A stretch of 64,000 nt of DNA from JADJYF01 sp965278995 (GTDB lineage Bacteria; Pseudomonadota; Gammaproteobacteria; Ga0077536). The translations under genes and the position numbers were made by a program. The stretch lies in NCBI GenBank assembly GCA_965278995.1, contig OZ257136.1, positions 4,216,001 through 4,280,000 on the forward strand. Direction: 5' to 3'. The notes below the pieces were generated by a model, which was not told the origin of the DNA, made no database searches, and saw only the letters and a list, made by a program, of their open reading frames with translations. Of this stretch, positions 1 through 8,622 are shown one piece after another; within the stretch, counting starts at the first letter, position 1, and each line of letters opens with the position of its first letter.

Positions 1-553
1 TGGTCGAGGTCTTGGCCATCGAGGCGACGTCGAATCCCGCTTCCCGAATCGAGACGGCGACATATTTGGCGACCGAGCCGAAACCAGGGCAGTTGTCGGT
101 GACCGGCAGGTCGTTGTCGACGGTCTTGGGGATGCCTATGCAGGTCAATGGGTAGCCCTGGGCGCGGCTGAACTCGGCGACCTTATTAGTGGTGTCCTGG
201 GAATCACCGCCGCCGTTATAGAAGAAGTAGCCGATGTGGTGGGCTTTGAAGACTTCCAGCAGGCGTTCATATTCGGCACGCTGGTTCTCGACACCTTTCA
301 ACTTGTAGCGGCACGAGCCGAAAGCGCCGGCCGGGGTATGGCGCAGCGCTGCGATCGACGCCGCCGATTCTTGTGAAGTGTCGATGAGATCCTCGGTCAG
401 CGCGCCGATGATGCCATTTCGGCCGGCATAGACCACGCCCAGAGAGTCGGCGTTTTTGCGCGCTGTCTCGAGCACGCCGCAAGCCGAAGCGTTGATCACG
501 GCAGTCACGCCGCCCGATTGCGCGTAGAACGCGTTCCGTTTTTCCACAGTCAT
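1..553 (-). CDS. pfp: Pyrophosphate-dependent 6-phosphofructokinase, partial
   Basis: Catalyses reversible transfer of phosphate from pyrophosphate to fructose 6-phosphate in cytoplasmic glycolysis/gluconeogenesis. The first 184 residues are present; the rest lies beyond the window's left edge. The N-terminus has the family opening (AFYAQSGGVTAVINA). Residues 114-118 read GGGDS and residues 142-148 read PKTVDND. The Asp in the first motif and the Lys in the second are the pair that marks PPi-using enzymes; ATP-using enzymes have Gly at both positions. The ATG start is at 551-553, divergent from the bepA-like gene with 134 bp between. The cofactor call rests on these two residues. Confidence 0.93.
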   Translation of the reverse strand, partial: MTVEKRNAFYAQSGGVTAVINASACGVLETARKNADSLGVVYAGRNGIIGALTEDLIDTSQESAASIAALRHTPAGAFGSCRYKLKGVENQRAEYERLLEVFKAHHIGYFFYNGGGDSQDTTNKVAEFSRAQGYPLTCIGIPKTVDNDLPVTDNCPGFGSVAKYVAVSIREAGFDVASMAKTST

Positions 554-687
554 TACCCACTTCCCGCGTAGCGTCATCCAGGATGGCCAGTCCGCGCATC
601 ACGCGAACTCGACCCGCACGCGCGTGTCCTACCGTACAATGTCACGGCTGGCACCGCTGCCAGCCATGTTACCGTAAGGCTCGCGCT

Positions 688-2166
688 ATGCCGCAGAATA
701 TCCGCATGAATCGCCAACGATGCCGCAAGCTGCTCTTGGTCTGCGCGCTCCTGGCGGGTCCCGCGGTGTGGGCGCAGGAATCGATCGATCTGCCTGACTT
801 CGGCGATTCCGCCGGTTCGGTTATTTCCCCTGAACAGGAGCGACGGCTGGGCCGCGATTTCATGGCCCAGATGCATCGCCTGGCGCCGATGGTCACCGAT
901 GAAGAGGTCGAGGATTACATCAACGAGCTCGGCCACAGCTTGAGCGATCAGGCCGGCTACGACGGCCAGTTCCAGTTCTACATGATAGACAGTTCGGTCA
1001 TCAATGCGTTTGCGTTGCCTGGTGGTTACGTTGTATTTCATACCGGACTGCTGCTCGAGACCAAGTCGGAATCGGAACTCGCCTCAGTCGTCGGCCACGA
1101 AATATCGCACGTTACGCAACGCCACACGGCGCGCATGATCGAGGAATCCTCACATATGAGCGTGCCGATGATGATCGCCATGGTCGGTGCGATCGCGGCG
1201 GCTGCGGCCAACCCGCAGATGGGCGCTGCGGCATTGATGGCGACGCAGGCCGCTGCTCAGCAGCATCAGATCAATTTCACGCGTGAGAACGAAAAAGAAG
1301 CGGACGCCATCGGCATCCAGCTGATGGCCAAGGCGGGCTACGATTCATCAAAGATGGCGGTGTTCTTCGAACGCATGCAGCGCGCTTCGCGTTATTCCGA
1401 TCCCTCGTTCATTCCTGAGTATCTGCGCACGCATCCAATCTCCATCAATCGCATTGCCGAGGCAAAAAATCGCGCAGAGACCGTCAAACCGGCGATCGTG
1501 CGCGAAGACAGCTACAAGTATCTGCTCATCAAGACCAAGCTGCGGGTTCGTGCGGAAGCCGATCCGGTACAGGCCCGGCACTATTACGAAGCGCTGCTGA
1601 AAGACGGCAGCTATGAACAGGAGCAGGTCGCGCGTTACGGCTATGCGCTCGCTTTGACCGCCACCGGTGAATTCGACAAAGCGCGCATCGAGTTCGACAA
1701 ACTCATGAGCGAATATCCTTCGATGGTTGCTTTTCGCATCGGTGCCGGTCAGCTCGAGCAACGAGCGAACGACTTCCCGGCTTCACTTCGTCACTTCGAA
1801 AAAGCGTATCAGCTCGAACCGGAGAGTCGCGCCGCCGTCTACGGCTACATCAACAGTCTTTTGCTTGTCGAACGTTTCGCTGATGCGAAGAAACTGCTGC
1901 GCGACTATGGCTTATCTGACCGACGCGACCCGAAGTTCTACAAGATGCTGGCCGAATCGGAGCTCGGTCTGGGCGAGGGCGCCAACTCGCATCATTCACT
2001 AGCTGAGTACTATCTTCTCTATGGTGAATTTCCGCTGGCGGCGGAGCAACTCCGCATCGCGCGCGATACGCCGGGGCTCAGCAACTATCAACGTCAGAAA
2101 ATCGTTGCTCGCCTCGAAGAGATTGAAATAACGATACAGAAACTCGAAGACGAAAAGCGCTTGTAG
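688..2166 (+). CDS. bepA: BepA-like periplasmic M48 metalloprotease with TPR domain
   Basis: Predicted periplasmic zinc protease/chaperone involved in outer-membrane protein assembly and quality control. With the ATG at 688 the protein has 492 residues. It begins with a signal peptide (charged start, then LLLVCALLAG, cleavage near AWAQ). The zinc motif HEISH is at residues 137-141, and the third ligand is Glu204 in the EKEAD segment. The C-terminal half is helical TPR-type repeats, as in E. coli BepA (487 residues). The reading frame is open upstream to an ATG at 583, but the 35 extra residues look non-coding and would precede the signal peptide. TAAGG about 8 nt before 688 supports the chosen start. 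Confidence 0.88.
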   Translation: MPQNIRMNRQRCRKLLLVCALLAGPAVWAQESIDLPDFGDSAGSVISPEQERRLGRDFMAQMHRLAPMVTDEEVEDYINELGHSLSDQAGYDGQFQFYMIDSSVINAFALPGGYVVFHTGLLLETKSESELASVVGHEISHVTQRHTARMIEESSHMSVPMMIAMVGAIAAAAANPQMGAAALMATQAAAQQHQINFTRENEKEADAIGIQLMAKAGYDSSKMAVFFERMQRASRYSDPSFIPEYLRTHPISINRIAEAKNRAETVKPAIVREDSYKYLLIKTKLRVRAEADPVQARHYYEALLKDGSYEQEQVARYGYALALTATGEFDKARIEFDKLMSEYPSMVAFRIGAGQLEQRANDFPASLRHFEKAYQLEPESRAAVYGYINSLLLVERFADAKKLLRDYGLSDRRDPKFYKMLAESELGLGEGANSHHSLAEYYLLYGEFPLAAEQLRIARDTPGLSNYQRQKIVARLEEIEITIQKLEDEKRL

Positions 2167-2458
2167 CGATACCGTCACATTCATTTACGCGAGTAGCCCT
2201 GCTTCATGCGTTTGTCGACGCCCACCTGCCCCTCTCCTAAGGCCGCCTGAATCCGACAGCTGCTGGCGGTTGCCGGGGCAGATCGGGAATTGGTCACAGC
2301 CGGCGCAGCCAACCTATAAATTCTGTTAACTCACCGCGGTAATGTGGCGTGTTTAACAGTTTTGACAAACGAGTCGACTATAGTTGCCCCCCACAGAAGC
2401 ATGGCCGGCAAAGACCGCCAGCGGCACGAACAAGAACGATACGGACCAACAAAAGAAT

Positions 2459-2764
2459 ATGAAAAATCGAAGTTTTATTTGCTATGCACTCGACATCCTC
2501 GGGCTCGTAGCTCTGGTCGGCGCCGCCTTTGCTTTGGCAGCCGCTCTGAATTACAGCGCCTCGGCCGCCGAGCCGCTGCTGCTCTCCGCTTTCACTTACA
2601 GCCTGTTCATCACCGTTGCCGCTTTCATCAGCGCCCGGGCGCTCGAACTGACCCGCGTATTCAATACCGCCAAAGCGGCCAAGCTGGTGCCTATCGCTCT
2701 GCCACCGCTGGCTGATAACGTCGAATCGCTGGTCGAACGTAAGCAGTACCCGCGCGCTGCCTGA
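2459..2764 (+). CDS. Small two-helix inner-membrane protein, unknown function
   Basis: A 101-residue protein that I do not recognise. It has two predicted transmembrane helices (about residues 9-32 and 43-63), a short loop between them and a hydrophilic C-terminal tail of about 40 residues. The ATG at 2459 is preceded by an AAAAG stretch. The frame is open upstream to 2384, but that segment is hydrophilic and would place 25 odd residues before the first helix. It stands alone, about 290 bp after the protease gene and 140 bp before the TPR gene. Codon use matches the neighbours, so it is probably real. Confidence 0.6.
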   Translation: MKNRSFICYALDILGLVALVGAAFALAAALNYSASAAEPLLLSAFTYSLFITVAAFISARALELTRVFNTAKAAKLVPIALPPLADNVESLVERKQYPRAA

Positions 2765-2903
2765 AGGCGCGCGACGATTTTTCGAGTAGCGGGCGCCGCC
2801 CGCTACTTATCCCCACCCGCCAGCTCGTCGCGCGGCCGTGATCCGGCCCGCGCGCTTTTCCGTACACGTCGCCTCGACAGGTGAACGATACGGGGCCAGG
2901 CCG

Positions 2904-4076
2904 ATGAATCGATGTCACGTGCTGGGCCTCTGCCTGCTGGCTTTCAGCTCGGTCGAGAGTGCCGACGCGCGCCCGCGAACGCCAAGCGACCCCGGCGAAG
3001 TGCTGGAACGCGCGACGCCAGCCGATGCTTCTGACATGCCTCAATTGCGCAGCGCAGCATCGCAGTGGCGCAACCATCCCGACGACTATCCCGCCGGGTT
3101 GGCGCTTGCCGAGCGCTACATCAGTCTGGGCCGGGCGCAGAATGACCCACGTTTTTATGGCCGGGCGGAAGGCGTACTCGCTGTGCTGGCGGACATACAG
3201 CCGGCCGAGCCACGTGCGCTGGTATTGACAGCGGTCGCGCTGCAAGCACGACACGCTTTCGACGCTGCGCGCAGTGCGCTGGAGCGTGCCCTGAATCGCG
3301 ACCCGCGCAATGCTCAGGCCTGGTTGACGCGGTCGACTATCGAACGCGTTCAGGGTAACTACCCGGCGGCGCTGGCGGCCTGCGCGCGGTTGTCGGGGCT
3401 GGTCGAACCGCTGGTCACCGCGACCTGCCTCGCGGCCGTCAAGCGGCTCGACGGCGAGGCCGCTGTTGCCGAACAATTGCTTGGTCAGACTTTGGCTAGA
3501 GCGCCCTCCAGAGAACCCGCAATCCAGCAGTGGGCACTCACAACGCAGGCCGAGATTGCACGTTCGCTGGGTCACCTGGAAGCTGCCACCAGCCGCTACG
3601 AAGCCGCGCTCGAACTCCATGCTCGCAGTGTCTATTTATTGCTCAGCTATGCCGATCATCTGCTCGATCTGGGTAAGCCTGCGAAAGTTCTCAGTCTGCT
3701 CGAAGACGAGGTGCGTCTCGATGGTGCGCTGTTGCGTTTGACCCTGGCGGCGAAGGCCGTTGGCGACCCGCGCTACCCGGTCTATCGCGATGAGTTCGGT
3801 GCCCGACTCGCCGCTGCGCGCGGAAGCAATCTGCACCAAGGCGAAGCCGCACGTTTTCAGCTCGACGTGGCGGGGCTGCCGGCCGAGGCGCTGACCCTGG
3901 CCGTAGACAACTGGTCGCGACAACGTGAACCAATAGATGCCCGCATCGTGCTCGATGCCGCGCTCCGCAGCGGCCGTCCGGAGGCGGCTCGGGCCGTGCG
4001 TGATTTTCTCGAATCGCATGCGACCGAAGACCCTGTCCTGGCTCGACTTGTCACCGCGCTCGCGCGGCACGGCTGA
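2904..4076 (+). CDS. Exported TPR-repeat protein
   Basis: A 390-residue protein with an N-terminal signal peptide (MNRCHVLGLC...) and then helical pairs of the tetratricopeptide type (for example the AL.RDPRNAQAW segment). It probably acts as a protein-binding scaffold in the periplasm. Its stop is followed after two bases by the ATG of the HupE-like gene, so the two are surely one transcript and probably work together. The open frame reaches a GTG at 2838, but the ATG at 2904 begins directly with the signal peptide and has an AGG-containing ribosome site. The specific partner is unknown. Confidence 0.75.
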   Translation: MNRCHVLGLCLLAFSSVESADARPRTPSDPGEVLERATPADASDMPQLRSAASQWRNHPDDYPAGLALAERYISLGRAQNDPRFYGRAEGVLAVLADIQPAEPRALVLTAVALQARHAFDAARSALERALNRDPRNAQAWLTRSTIERVQGNYPAALAACARLSGLVEPLVTATCLAAVKRLDGEAAVAEQLLGQTLARAPSREPAIQQWALTTQAEIARSLGHLEAATSRYEAALELHARSVYLLLSYADHLLDLGKPAKVLSLLEDEVRLDGALLRLTLAAKAVGDPRYPVYRDEFGARLAAARGSNLHQGEAARFQLDVAGLPAEALTLAVDNWSRQREPIDARIVLDAALRSGRPEAARAVRDFLESHATEDPVLARLVTALARHG

Positions 4077-4078
4077 CG

Positions 4079-5209
4079 ATGCATCGATTAGCCGCAGCGC
4101 TTGTTGGGCTGACGACGATGCTCCTTGCGCTGCCGGTCGCGGCGCATAAAAACAGCGATAGCTATCTCACGGTCGAAGTGGTTGCCGATAGACTGACCGT
4201 ACAATGGGATATCGCGCTTCGCGATCTCGACCTCGAGCTTGGCCTCGATGGCGATGAAAATGGCGAAATCACCTGGGCCGAAGTGCAGGCGCGCACAGAC
4301 GCAATCGCCGACTATGCGCTCGCGCGGCTTTATTTCTCGAGTGACGGACAGCCGTGTGTAGCGGACTCGCCGGCTTTACAGGTCGATACGCACACGGACG
4401 GCATCTACGCCGTGCTTCAATATTCGGCGTTGTGTAGCGCGCCAGTGACGGCGTTGGATATCGATTATCGTCTGTTCGCGACGACTGACCCGCAACATCG
4501 CGGGCTGCTCAATCTGCGCGCCGGCGAGGTGACACGAACAGCCGTTTTCGACCCGGTCGCGCCTGCGCAGCGTTTTGCTGTCGGCCAGCGTTCCCGACTT
4601 GCCACCGCTCGCAGCTATATTCAGGAAGGCGTCTGGCACATCCTCATCGGCTTCGATCACATCCTGTTTCTGCTCAGCCTCCTGTTACCGGCCGTTGCCT
4701 GGCGGACCGCCGGTCTCTGGCATGCCGAGACCCGTCTGCGTGCGGCGGTGATCGACGTCGCCAAAGTTGTCACGGCATTTACGCTCGCCCATTCGCTGAC
4801 GTTGTCTGCCGCCGTGCTCGGTTGGGTCTCGTTGCCGTCACGCTGGGTTGAATCCGCGATTGCTCTCTCTGTTGCGGTAGCCGCCGGCGCCAATCTGAGT
4901 GGCCACTGGCGCGAGCGACGTTGGCTGGTCGCTTTTGGTTTTGGACTCATTCACGGATTCGGGTTCGCTTCGGTGCTGAGCGATCTCGGCCTGCCCGCTG
5001 ACGCGCTCATGCTTGCCCTGGTCGGATTTAACATCGGCGTGGAACTCGGCCAGCTCGCGATCGTGGCCCTGTTCCTGCCGCTGGCCTTCATCATGCGGCG
5101 CAGTGCGTTCTATCAACGCGCTTGCTATCAGGCGGGTTCGGCGATCATCGTGTGCATCGCACTGGTGTGGTTCTGCGAACGCGCGTTTCTGCTTCAGCTC
5201 GCGCTATAA
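4079..5209 (+). CDS. HupE/UreJ-family membrane protein with N-terminal extracytoplasmic domain
   Basis: A 376-residue membrane protein. It has a signal peptide (ends near VAAHK) and an extracytoplasmic domain of about 160 residues containing an EF-hand-like loop (DGDENGEITWAE, about residues 58-69). The C-terminal HupE/UreJ_2 membrane domain has the family-typical segments HILIGFDHILFLLSLLLP and FGLIHGFGFASVL. Relatives are suspected nickel/cobalt or other metal transporters, but members of this long subfamily are not tied to hydrogenase genes, and none is visible here. It is co-transcribed with the TPR gene. It ends 5 bp from the convergent anti-sigma gene. Confidence 0.8.
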   Translation: MHRLAAALVGLTTMLLALPVAAHKNSDSYLTVEVVADRLTVQWDIALRDLDLELGLDGDENGEITWAEVQARTDAIADYALARLYFSSDGQPCVADSPALQVDTHTDGIYAVLQYSALCSAPVTALDIDYRLFATTDPQHRGLLNLRAGEVTRTAVFDPVAPAQRFAVGQRSRLATARSYIQEGVWHILIGFDHILFLLSLLLPAVAWRTAGLWHAETRLRAAVIDVAKVVTAFTLAHSLTLSAAVLGWVSLPSRWVESAIALSVAVAAGANLSGHWRERRWLVAFGFGLIHGFGFASVLSDLGLPADALMLALVGFNIGVELGQLAIVALFLPLAFIMRRSAFYQRACYQAGSAIIVCIALVWFCERAFLLQLAL

Positions 5210-5214
5210 CGTTT

Positions 5215-5859
5215 CTAGAACTTCAGCAGACGCTGAAGGATTCCGAAAGCGCCGGTATATTTCAATTGTCCTTCGAACACGAGCAGGCATACACAATCGC
5301 TGTCTCGCGTCACAACCTGTCGGTGCGTGATGGTTTCATCGCTCTCGTCGACGTCGCCAGCCGCATAGTGGCCGGGGCCGCTGACGAAGGCGCCGTGAAG
5401 GATCAACGTGAGTTCAGCGCCGGTGTGGCGGTGCTCAGGCAAGGTTGCGCCGGCGGCCCCATGCAGCAGCCAGATGTGCTCGCTTTCCTCATCAGCGAGG
5501 TGCGCGATGCGCAGGCCTGGTGTCCCTGAGCGCCACGGCAGTTGATTCCAGTCGAAGCCGAGCTGCGCAGCAGCAAAGCCGCGAAGATCCTGCGCCGCGG
5601 TGGAGGGTCCAAGACGGATCGAAGCAGCACCACTGGCCGATGGCGCCGCTGCACGGATGGCGGCCGCAGACAGCCGTGGTTTGATTTCCACACTGCTCTC
5701 GACCAGCCGCGTGCCGAGCTGTTCGGCTTGAGCAAGTTCACGACGGCATTCCTGGCAATGCAGCAGGTGACCGGCGATGACAGCGTCGAAGCCGCGGCTG
5801 AGCGCATGCGTCGCGTGATCGAGCAGCCAGGCGCTGTCGGGGTGGTGCTGCGCATTCAT
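5215..5859 (-). CDS. chrR: ChrR-type zinc-binding cupin anti-sigma factor
   Basis: A 214-residue anti-sigma factor that would hold the adjacent ECF sigma inactive until a signal such as singlet oxygen releases it. The N-terminal zinc domain has His6, His31, Cys35 and Cys38, the same residue numbers as the known zinc ligands of Rhodobacter sphaeroides ChrR. The C-terminal cupin keeps His143, His145 and Glu149 (HRHTGAE), with a further His near 179. It starts one base after the sigma gene stops, so the two genes form a sigma/anti-sigma operon. The signal sensed here is inferred from the family only. Confidence 0.9.
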   Translation of the reverse strand: MNAQHHPDSAWLLDHATHALSRGFDAVIAGHLLHCQECRRELAQAEQLGTRLVESSVEIKPRLSAAAIRAAAPSASGAASIRLGPSTAAQDLRGFAAAQLGFDWNQLPWRSGTPGLRIAHLADEESEHIWLLHGAAGATLPEHRHTGAELTLILHGAFVSGPGHYAAGDVDESDETITHRQVVTRDSDCVCLLVFEGQLKYTGAFGILQRLLKF

Positions 5860-5860
5860 C

Positions 5861-6466
5861 TCAAACGTCCATGCTCACGCCAGTGGCCTCGAGCAGGCCA
5901 CGAAGATGTGCAAAGCCGAGGCGGATGCGTGACTTGACCGTACCGACAGGCAGGCCGAGTTCGCGTGCAATTTCGCGATGCGATTTACCTTCGACATACG
6001 ACATCAACAATATCCGCGCCTGTTCTGGCGCAAGTGATTCCAACAGTCCTGCCGTTCTTTCGCCGTCAGCGAGCGCTGCCTGTGCATCGATATGGCCCGG
6101 GTCGCAGCTCTGCTCGGCATGGTAAGCCTCGAAGGCGCGCAGCTCGCGCGTCTGCTGTCGCTTAAGCTCGATCAGCGCGTTTCGCGCAACGGCAAAAATC
6201 CAGGTGCGTGCCGAAGCTCGTGCCGGATCGTACAGGCGCGCCTTGGTCCAGACCGTTGTCCAGATATCCTGCAGCAGGTTCTCCCCATCCGCTGGCGAGC
6301 AGCCGCCGCTGCGTAACAGGTAGCCGTAGATCCTCGCGCTCAATGCATCGAACAGGCGATCGAATGCGGCGGCATCCTGTGCGTCGCGCACCTGCAGCAG
6401 CAGACTCGTCTCGGCCACCAGTCGCTCGCCGTTGACACCAGCGGTCTGACTCTCGTTGATGCTCAC
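5861..6466 (-). CDS. rpoE: RpoE/ChrR-group ECF RNA polymerase sigma factor
   Basis: A 201-residue sigma-70 factor of the extracytoplasmic-function class that works with the ChrR-like protein. Region 2 (RLYDPARASARTWIFAVARN) and region 4 with its helix-turn-helix (SHREIARELGLPVGTVKSRI) are clear. I chose the GTG at 6464-6466: it has AGGA five bases upstream. An ATG at 6527-6529 adds 21 residues, but it sits about where transcription would start from the ECF-type promoter at 6535-6563. The longer form therefore could not be translated normally from that promoter. The true start is the only doubtful point. Confidence 0.9.
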   Translation of the reverse strand: MSINESQTAGVNGERLVAETSLLLQVRDAQDAAAFDRLFDALSARIYGYLLRSGGCSPADGENLLQDIWTTVWTKARLYDPARASARTWIFAVARNALIELKRQQTRELRAFEAYHAEQSCDPGHIDAQAALADGERTAGLLESLAPEQARILLMSYVEGKSHREIARELGLPVGTVKSRIRLGFAHLRGLLEATGVSMDV

Positions 6467-6534
6467 AGGGGTCCTGACCGCGAACCCTCGCGGCGCTGAG
6501 ATCCTGACCTTGAATGCCGCCATTCCCATGCCCC

Positions 6535-6563
6535 ATATAGGGTTGGCGAGACAATCTGGATCA
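6535..6563 (-). promoter_or_regulatory. Predicted self-promoter of the RpoE/ChrR-type sigma operon
   Basis: Read on the minus strand, a -35 box TGATCC (6558-6563) is followed after 16 bases by CCTATA (6536-6541). TGATCC is the -35 element reported for the RpoE-ChrR sigma group, and these sigma factors normally activate their own operon. The element fits tightly between the stop codon of the HAD gene and the sigma gene. It implies a leader of about 60 nt before the GTG start. Confidence 0.6.
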
Positions 6564-7226
6564 TCAGCGCTGCACGGATTTAACGGCGTCGGCCGGCAGT
6601 ATGCGCCGCTCGATCAGCGCACGCCGGATGTCTTCCGGCCGGATGACATGTACCGCCTGCAGCCCGGCAGCCAGTGCGCCGTGTACATTTTCCAGCGAGT
6701 CGTCGAAAAACAGGACTGCGCCGGCGTCGATGTTCATCCCGGTCAGCACGTATTCGAACGCGCTGCGGTCCGGCTTGCGACACCCCATCGTCGATGAGAC
6801 AAACACCTGCTCGAACCGCTCGATGATCGGGGCATACGCTGCGCGCCATGCCTGTTCATGCGTGGCGTTGGTGTTCGTCAACAGCGATAGAGGAAGCCGT
6901 TGTCCGAGGTCGTTCAGTACCGCGACTGTTGATGCTATCGGCCCGACGAAGATTGCGTTCCAGCCAGCTACGAAGGTCGCATCGTCACCCTGGTATTCGA
7001 CGAGGCCTTTCAGATAATCGAAATACTGCGGACCTGACAGCGCACCACGTTCGTGTTCCTGATAAGCGCTGTCCATCTGGAATCGAGCCGCTATCTCGAC
7101 AGCACTCAGACGCGAATGCCTGGCCCACGCCTCGAATACCTGTTCCCAGGCAATGTCGAGGACAACCCCGCCGAGGTCGAACAACACGGCCTTGACCGTC
7201 GAGGGTGCTCTACGTGGGGCGTTCAT
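6564..7226 (-). CDS. HAD-superfamily phosphatase, YihX-like
   Basis: A 220-residue cytoplasmic hydrolase of the haloacid dehalogenase superfamily, subfamily IA. Motif I is LFDLGGVVLD with the nucleophilic Asp but, as in YihX (glucose-1-phosphate phosphatase), no second Asp two residues on. Motif II is LLTNTNA, motif III the Lys in GCRKPD, and motif IV FFDDS. Length and cap-domain size match YihX-type enzymes. The substrate is not predictable. It is followed on the same strand by the sigma promoter, so it need not belong to the sigma operon. Confidence 0.82.
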   Translation of the reverse strand: MNAPRRAPSTVKAVLFDLGGVVLDIAWEQVFEAWARHSRLSAVEIAARFQMDSAYQEHERGALSGPQYFDYLKGLVEYQGDDATFVAGWNAIFVGPIASTVAVLNDLGQRLPLSLLTNTNATHEQAWRAAYAPIIERFEQVFVSSTMGCRKPDRSAFEYVLTGMNIDAGAVLFFDDSLENVHGALAAGLQAVHVIRPEDIRRALIERRILPADAVKSVQR

Positions 7227-7286
7227 TGTGCCATTGCCGTAATGGTGTGGTGGTTGTCTCGCATCAATACGGTCTACAGCGGCCTG

Positions 7287-8501
7287 TTACGGGTAGTCCG
7301 GTATTTCGAGTTCAGGCAGGACCTTCTCCATGAACAGACGCATTTCTTCCATCATGTCGTCCTTGGGCTGTTCGGCCCAGTGCCAGATCAAGGTGATGTA
7401 TTCGGCCGGGCATTTGTCGTAGATCACGCGCCACTGGCGGATCGATTCGTCGATCGTGCCACCGATGAAGATCTCGGATTTCTTCATGCCATCGATAATG
7501 GTGTGTTCGTCTCCTTGTGGAAACTGCGGAAAAAACGGGCCGTAGAAATTCTTATAGATGTCGAGATCGTAGCGACGCAGTTTATCGTCATACTCGGCGG
7601 CGCTCTTGGTGATATGCGGCCAGCGCACGATGTTCTGCCGTTCACCCAGCGCGAACTCGTGGCCGTAGTCACGGGCGACCTCGACATACAGTCTCGACAA
7701 ATCGAAGATTCCCTGGTTGGGCATGAAATAGGTCGGTCGAAAGCCATGCTTGGCGCAGAACTCGATCGATTCGCGACTCTTGCTGGCGGCGATGAAGACT
7801 GGCGGGTAAGGTTTCTGAAAAGGCTTCGGCACGACGCAAATACGGCGCGTGGCCCCATCCGCACCGATCTCCCCGGGCGCGCCTGCGCTCGCCGCGATCG
7901 CCGCGGCAGGATAGCCCTGCACACCGGTGTCCATCGGATAAGGCGCTTTGTAATACTTGCCGTCGAGGATGGTCGATTCGTTCTGCCAGCAGTCAAGAAT
8001 CATCTCAACTCTTTCTTCGAAGATCTCACGATTACGCTTGTCCTCGGCACTGCCGTCGGAAACCGTTGCAGCGGTGCCGGTGAACTGACCGATGACATTG
8101 GTCCAGCGCGACTGATAGCCGCGCGCAAAGCCAACGAAATATTTTCCTCGCGAGAGATGATCGATGATCGCGGTTTCTTCAGCGACACGGATCGGATCCT
8201 GAGTCGCTGCCACGTAACCAAGCGCTCCCACCCGTGCATTCTTGACCTGCCCCGCCCAGTAGGCGTTCAGCACGCCGGGATTCGGTCCGACTTCGTAACC
8301 TTCGGAGTGTAGATGGTGCTCGATGGTGGACAAGCCCCACACGCCCATGGCGTCGGCTTCCCTGACGATGTCGGTCCACTCGTGAACTATCTGATGGTAG
8401 AGCTCGACATTGGCGCCCAGCGGCCGCCTGGCCTTGCGCCCGGCTTCGCCACCGGACGGGATCATCGGGTAGAGCTGAATGATGACTTTGGGCAAGGCCA
8501 T
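7287..8501 (-). CDS. Luciferase-like (LLM) flavin-dependent oxidoreductase
   Basis: A 404-residue FMN-dependent monooxygenase/oxidoreductase of the bacterial luciferase TIM-barrel family. Typical segments are WGLSTIEHHLHSEGY near residue 55-70, the conserved VGALGYVAATQDPIRVAEE segment, and GRGYQ-like FARGYQSRW. GGAG eight bases before the ATG fixes the start. It is divergent from the aldehyde dehydrogenase, which suggests oxygenation of a substrate to an aldehyde that the neighbouring dehydrogenases then oxidise; this link is inference. The substrate is unknown. Confidence 0.85.
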   Translation of the reverse strand: MALPKVIIQLYPMIPSGGEAGRKARRPLGANVELYHQIVHEWTDIVREADAMGVWGLSTIEHHLHSEGYEVGPNPGVLNAYWAGQVKNARVGALGYVAATQDPIRVAEETAIIDHLSRGKYFVGFARGYQSRWTNVIGQFTGTAATVSDGSAEDKRNREIFEERVEMILDCWQNESTILDGKYYKAPYPMDTGVQGYPAAAIAASAGAPGEIGADGATRRICVVPKPFQKPYPPVFIAASKSRESIEFCAKHGFRPTYFMPNQGIFDLSRLYVEVARDYGHEFALGERQNIVRWPHITKSAAEYDDKLRRYDLDIYKNFYGPFFPQFPQGDEHTIIDGMKKSEIFIGGTIDESIRQWRVIYDKCPAEYITLIWHWAEQPKDDMMEEMRLFMEKVLPELEIPDYP

Positions 8502-8550
8502 GAGTTTGTCTCCGTGTAGGTGGCGCGAAGTCTAGAGCAGACCAGGTATC

Positions 8551-8567
8551 TGCGCTAATAATGCGCA
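8551..8567. promoter_or_regulatory. Short palindrome in the divergent LLM/ALDH promoter region
   Basis: TGCGC (8551-8555) and GCGCA (8563-8567) flank TAATAAT in the 121-bp space between the divergent oxidoreductase and aldehyde dehydrogenase genes. Its position suits an operator controlling both genes. No regulator can be assigned, and five-base arms can occur by chance in GC-rich DNA. Confidence 0.25.
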
Positions 8568-8622
8568 TCCCTGAAGCTGGTAACGTGACACACTAGACGT
8601 CATTCGACTATCGGAGTCATCC

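Noticed and set aside
2364..2386. TTGACA and TATAGT before the small membrane protein as a sigma-70 promoter
   Set aside because: The boxes are only 11 bases apart, too close for a normal promoter.
7053..8312. A 419-residue plus-strand frame opposite the luciferase-like gene
   Set aside because: No recognisable domain; the minus-strand gene has clear family motifs, ribosome site and codon bias.
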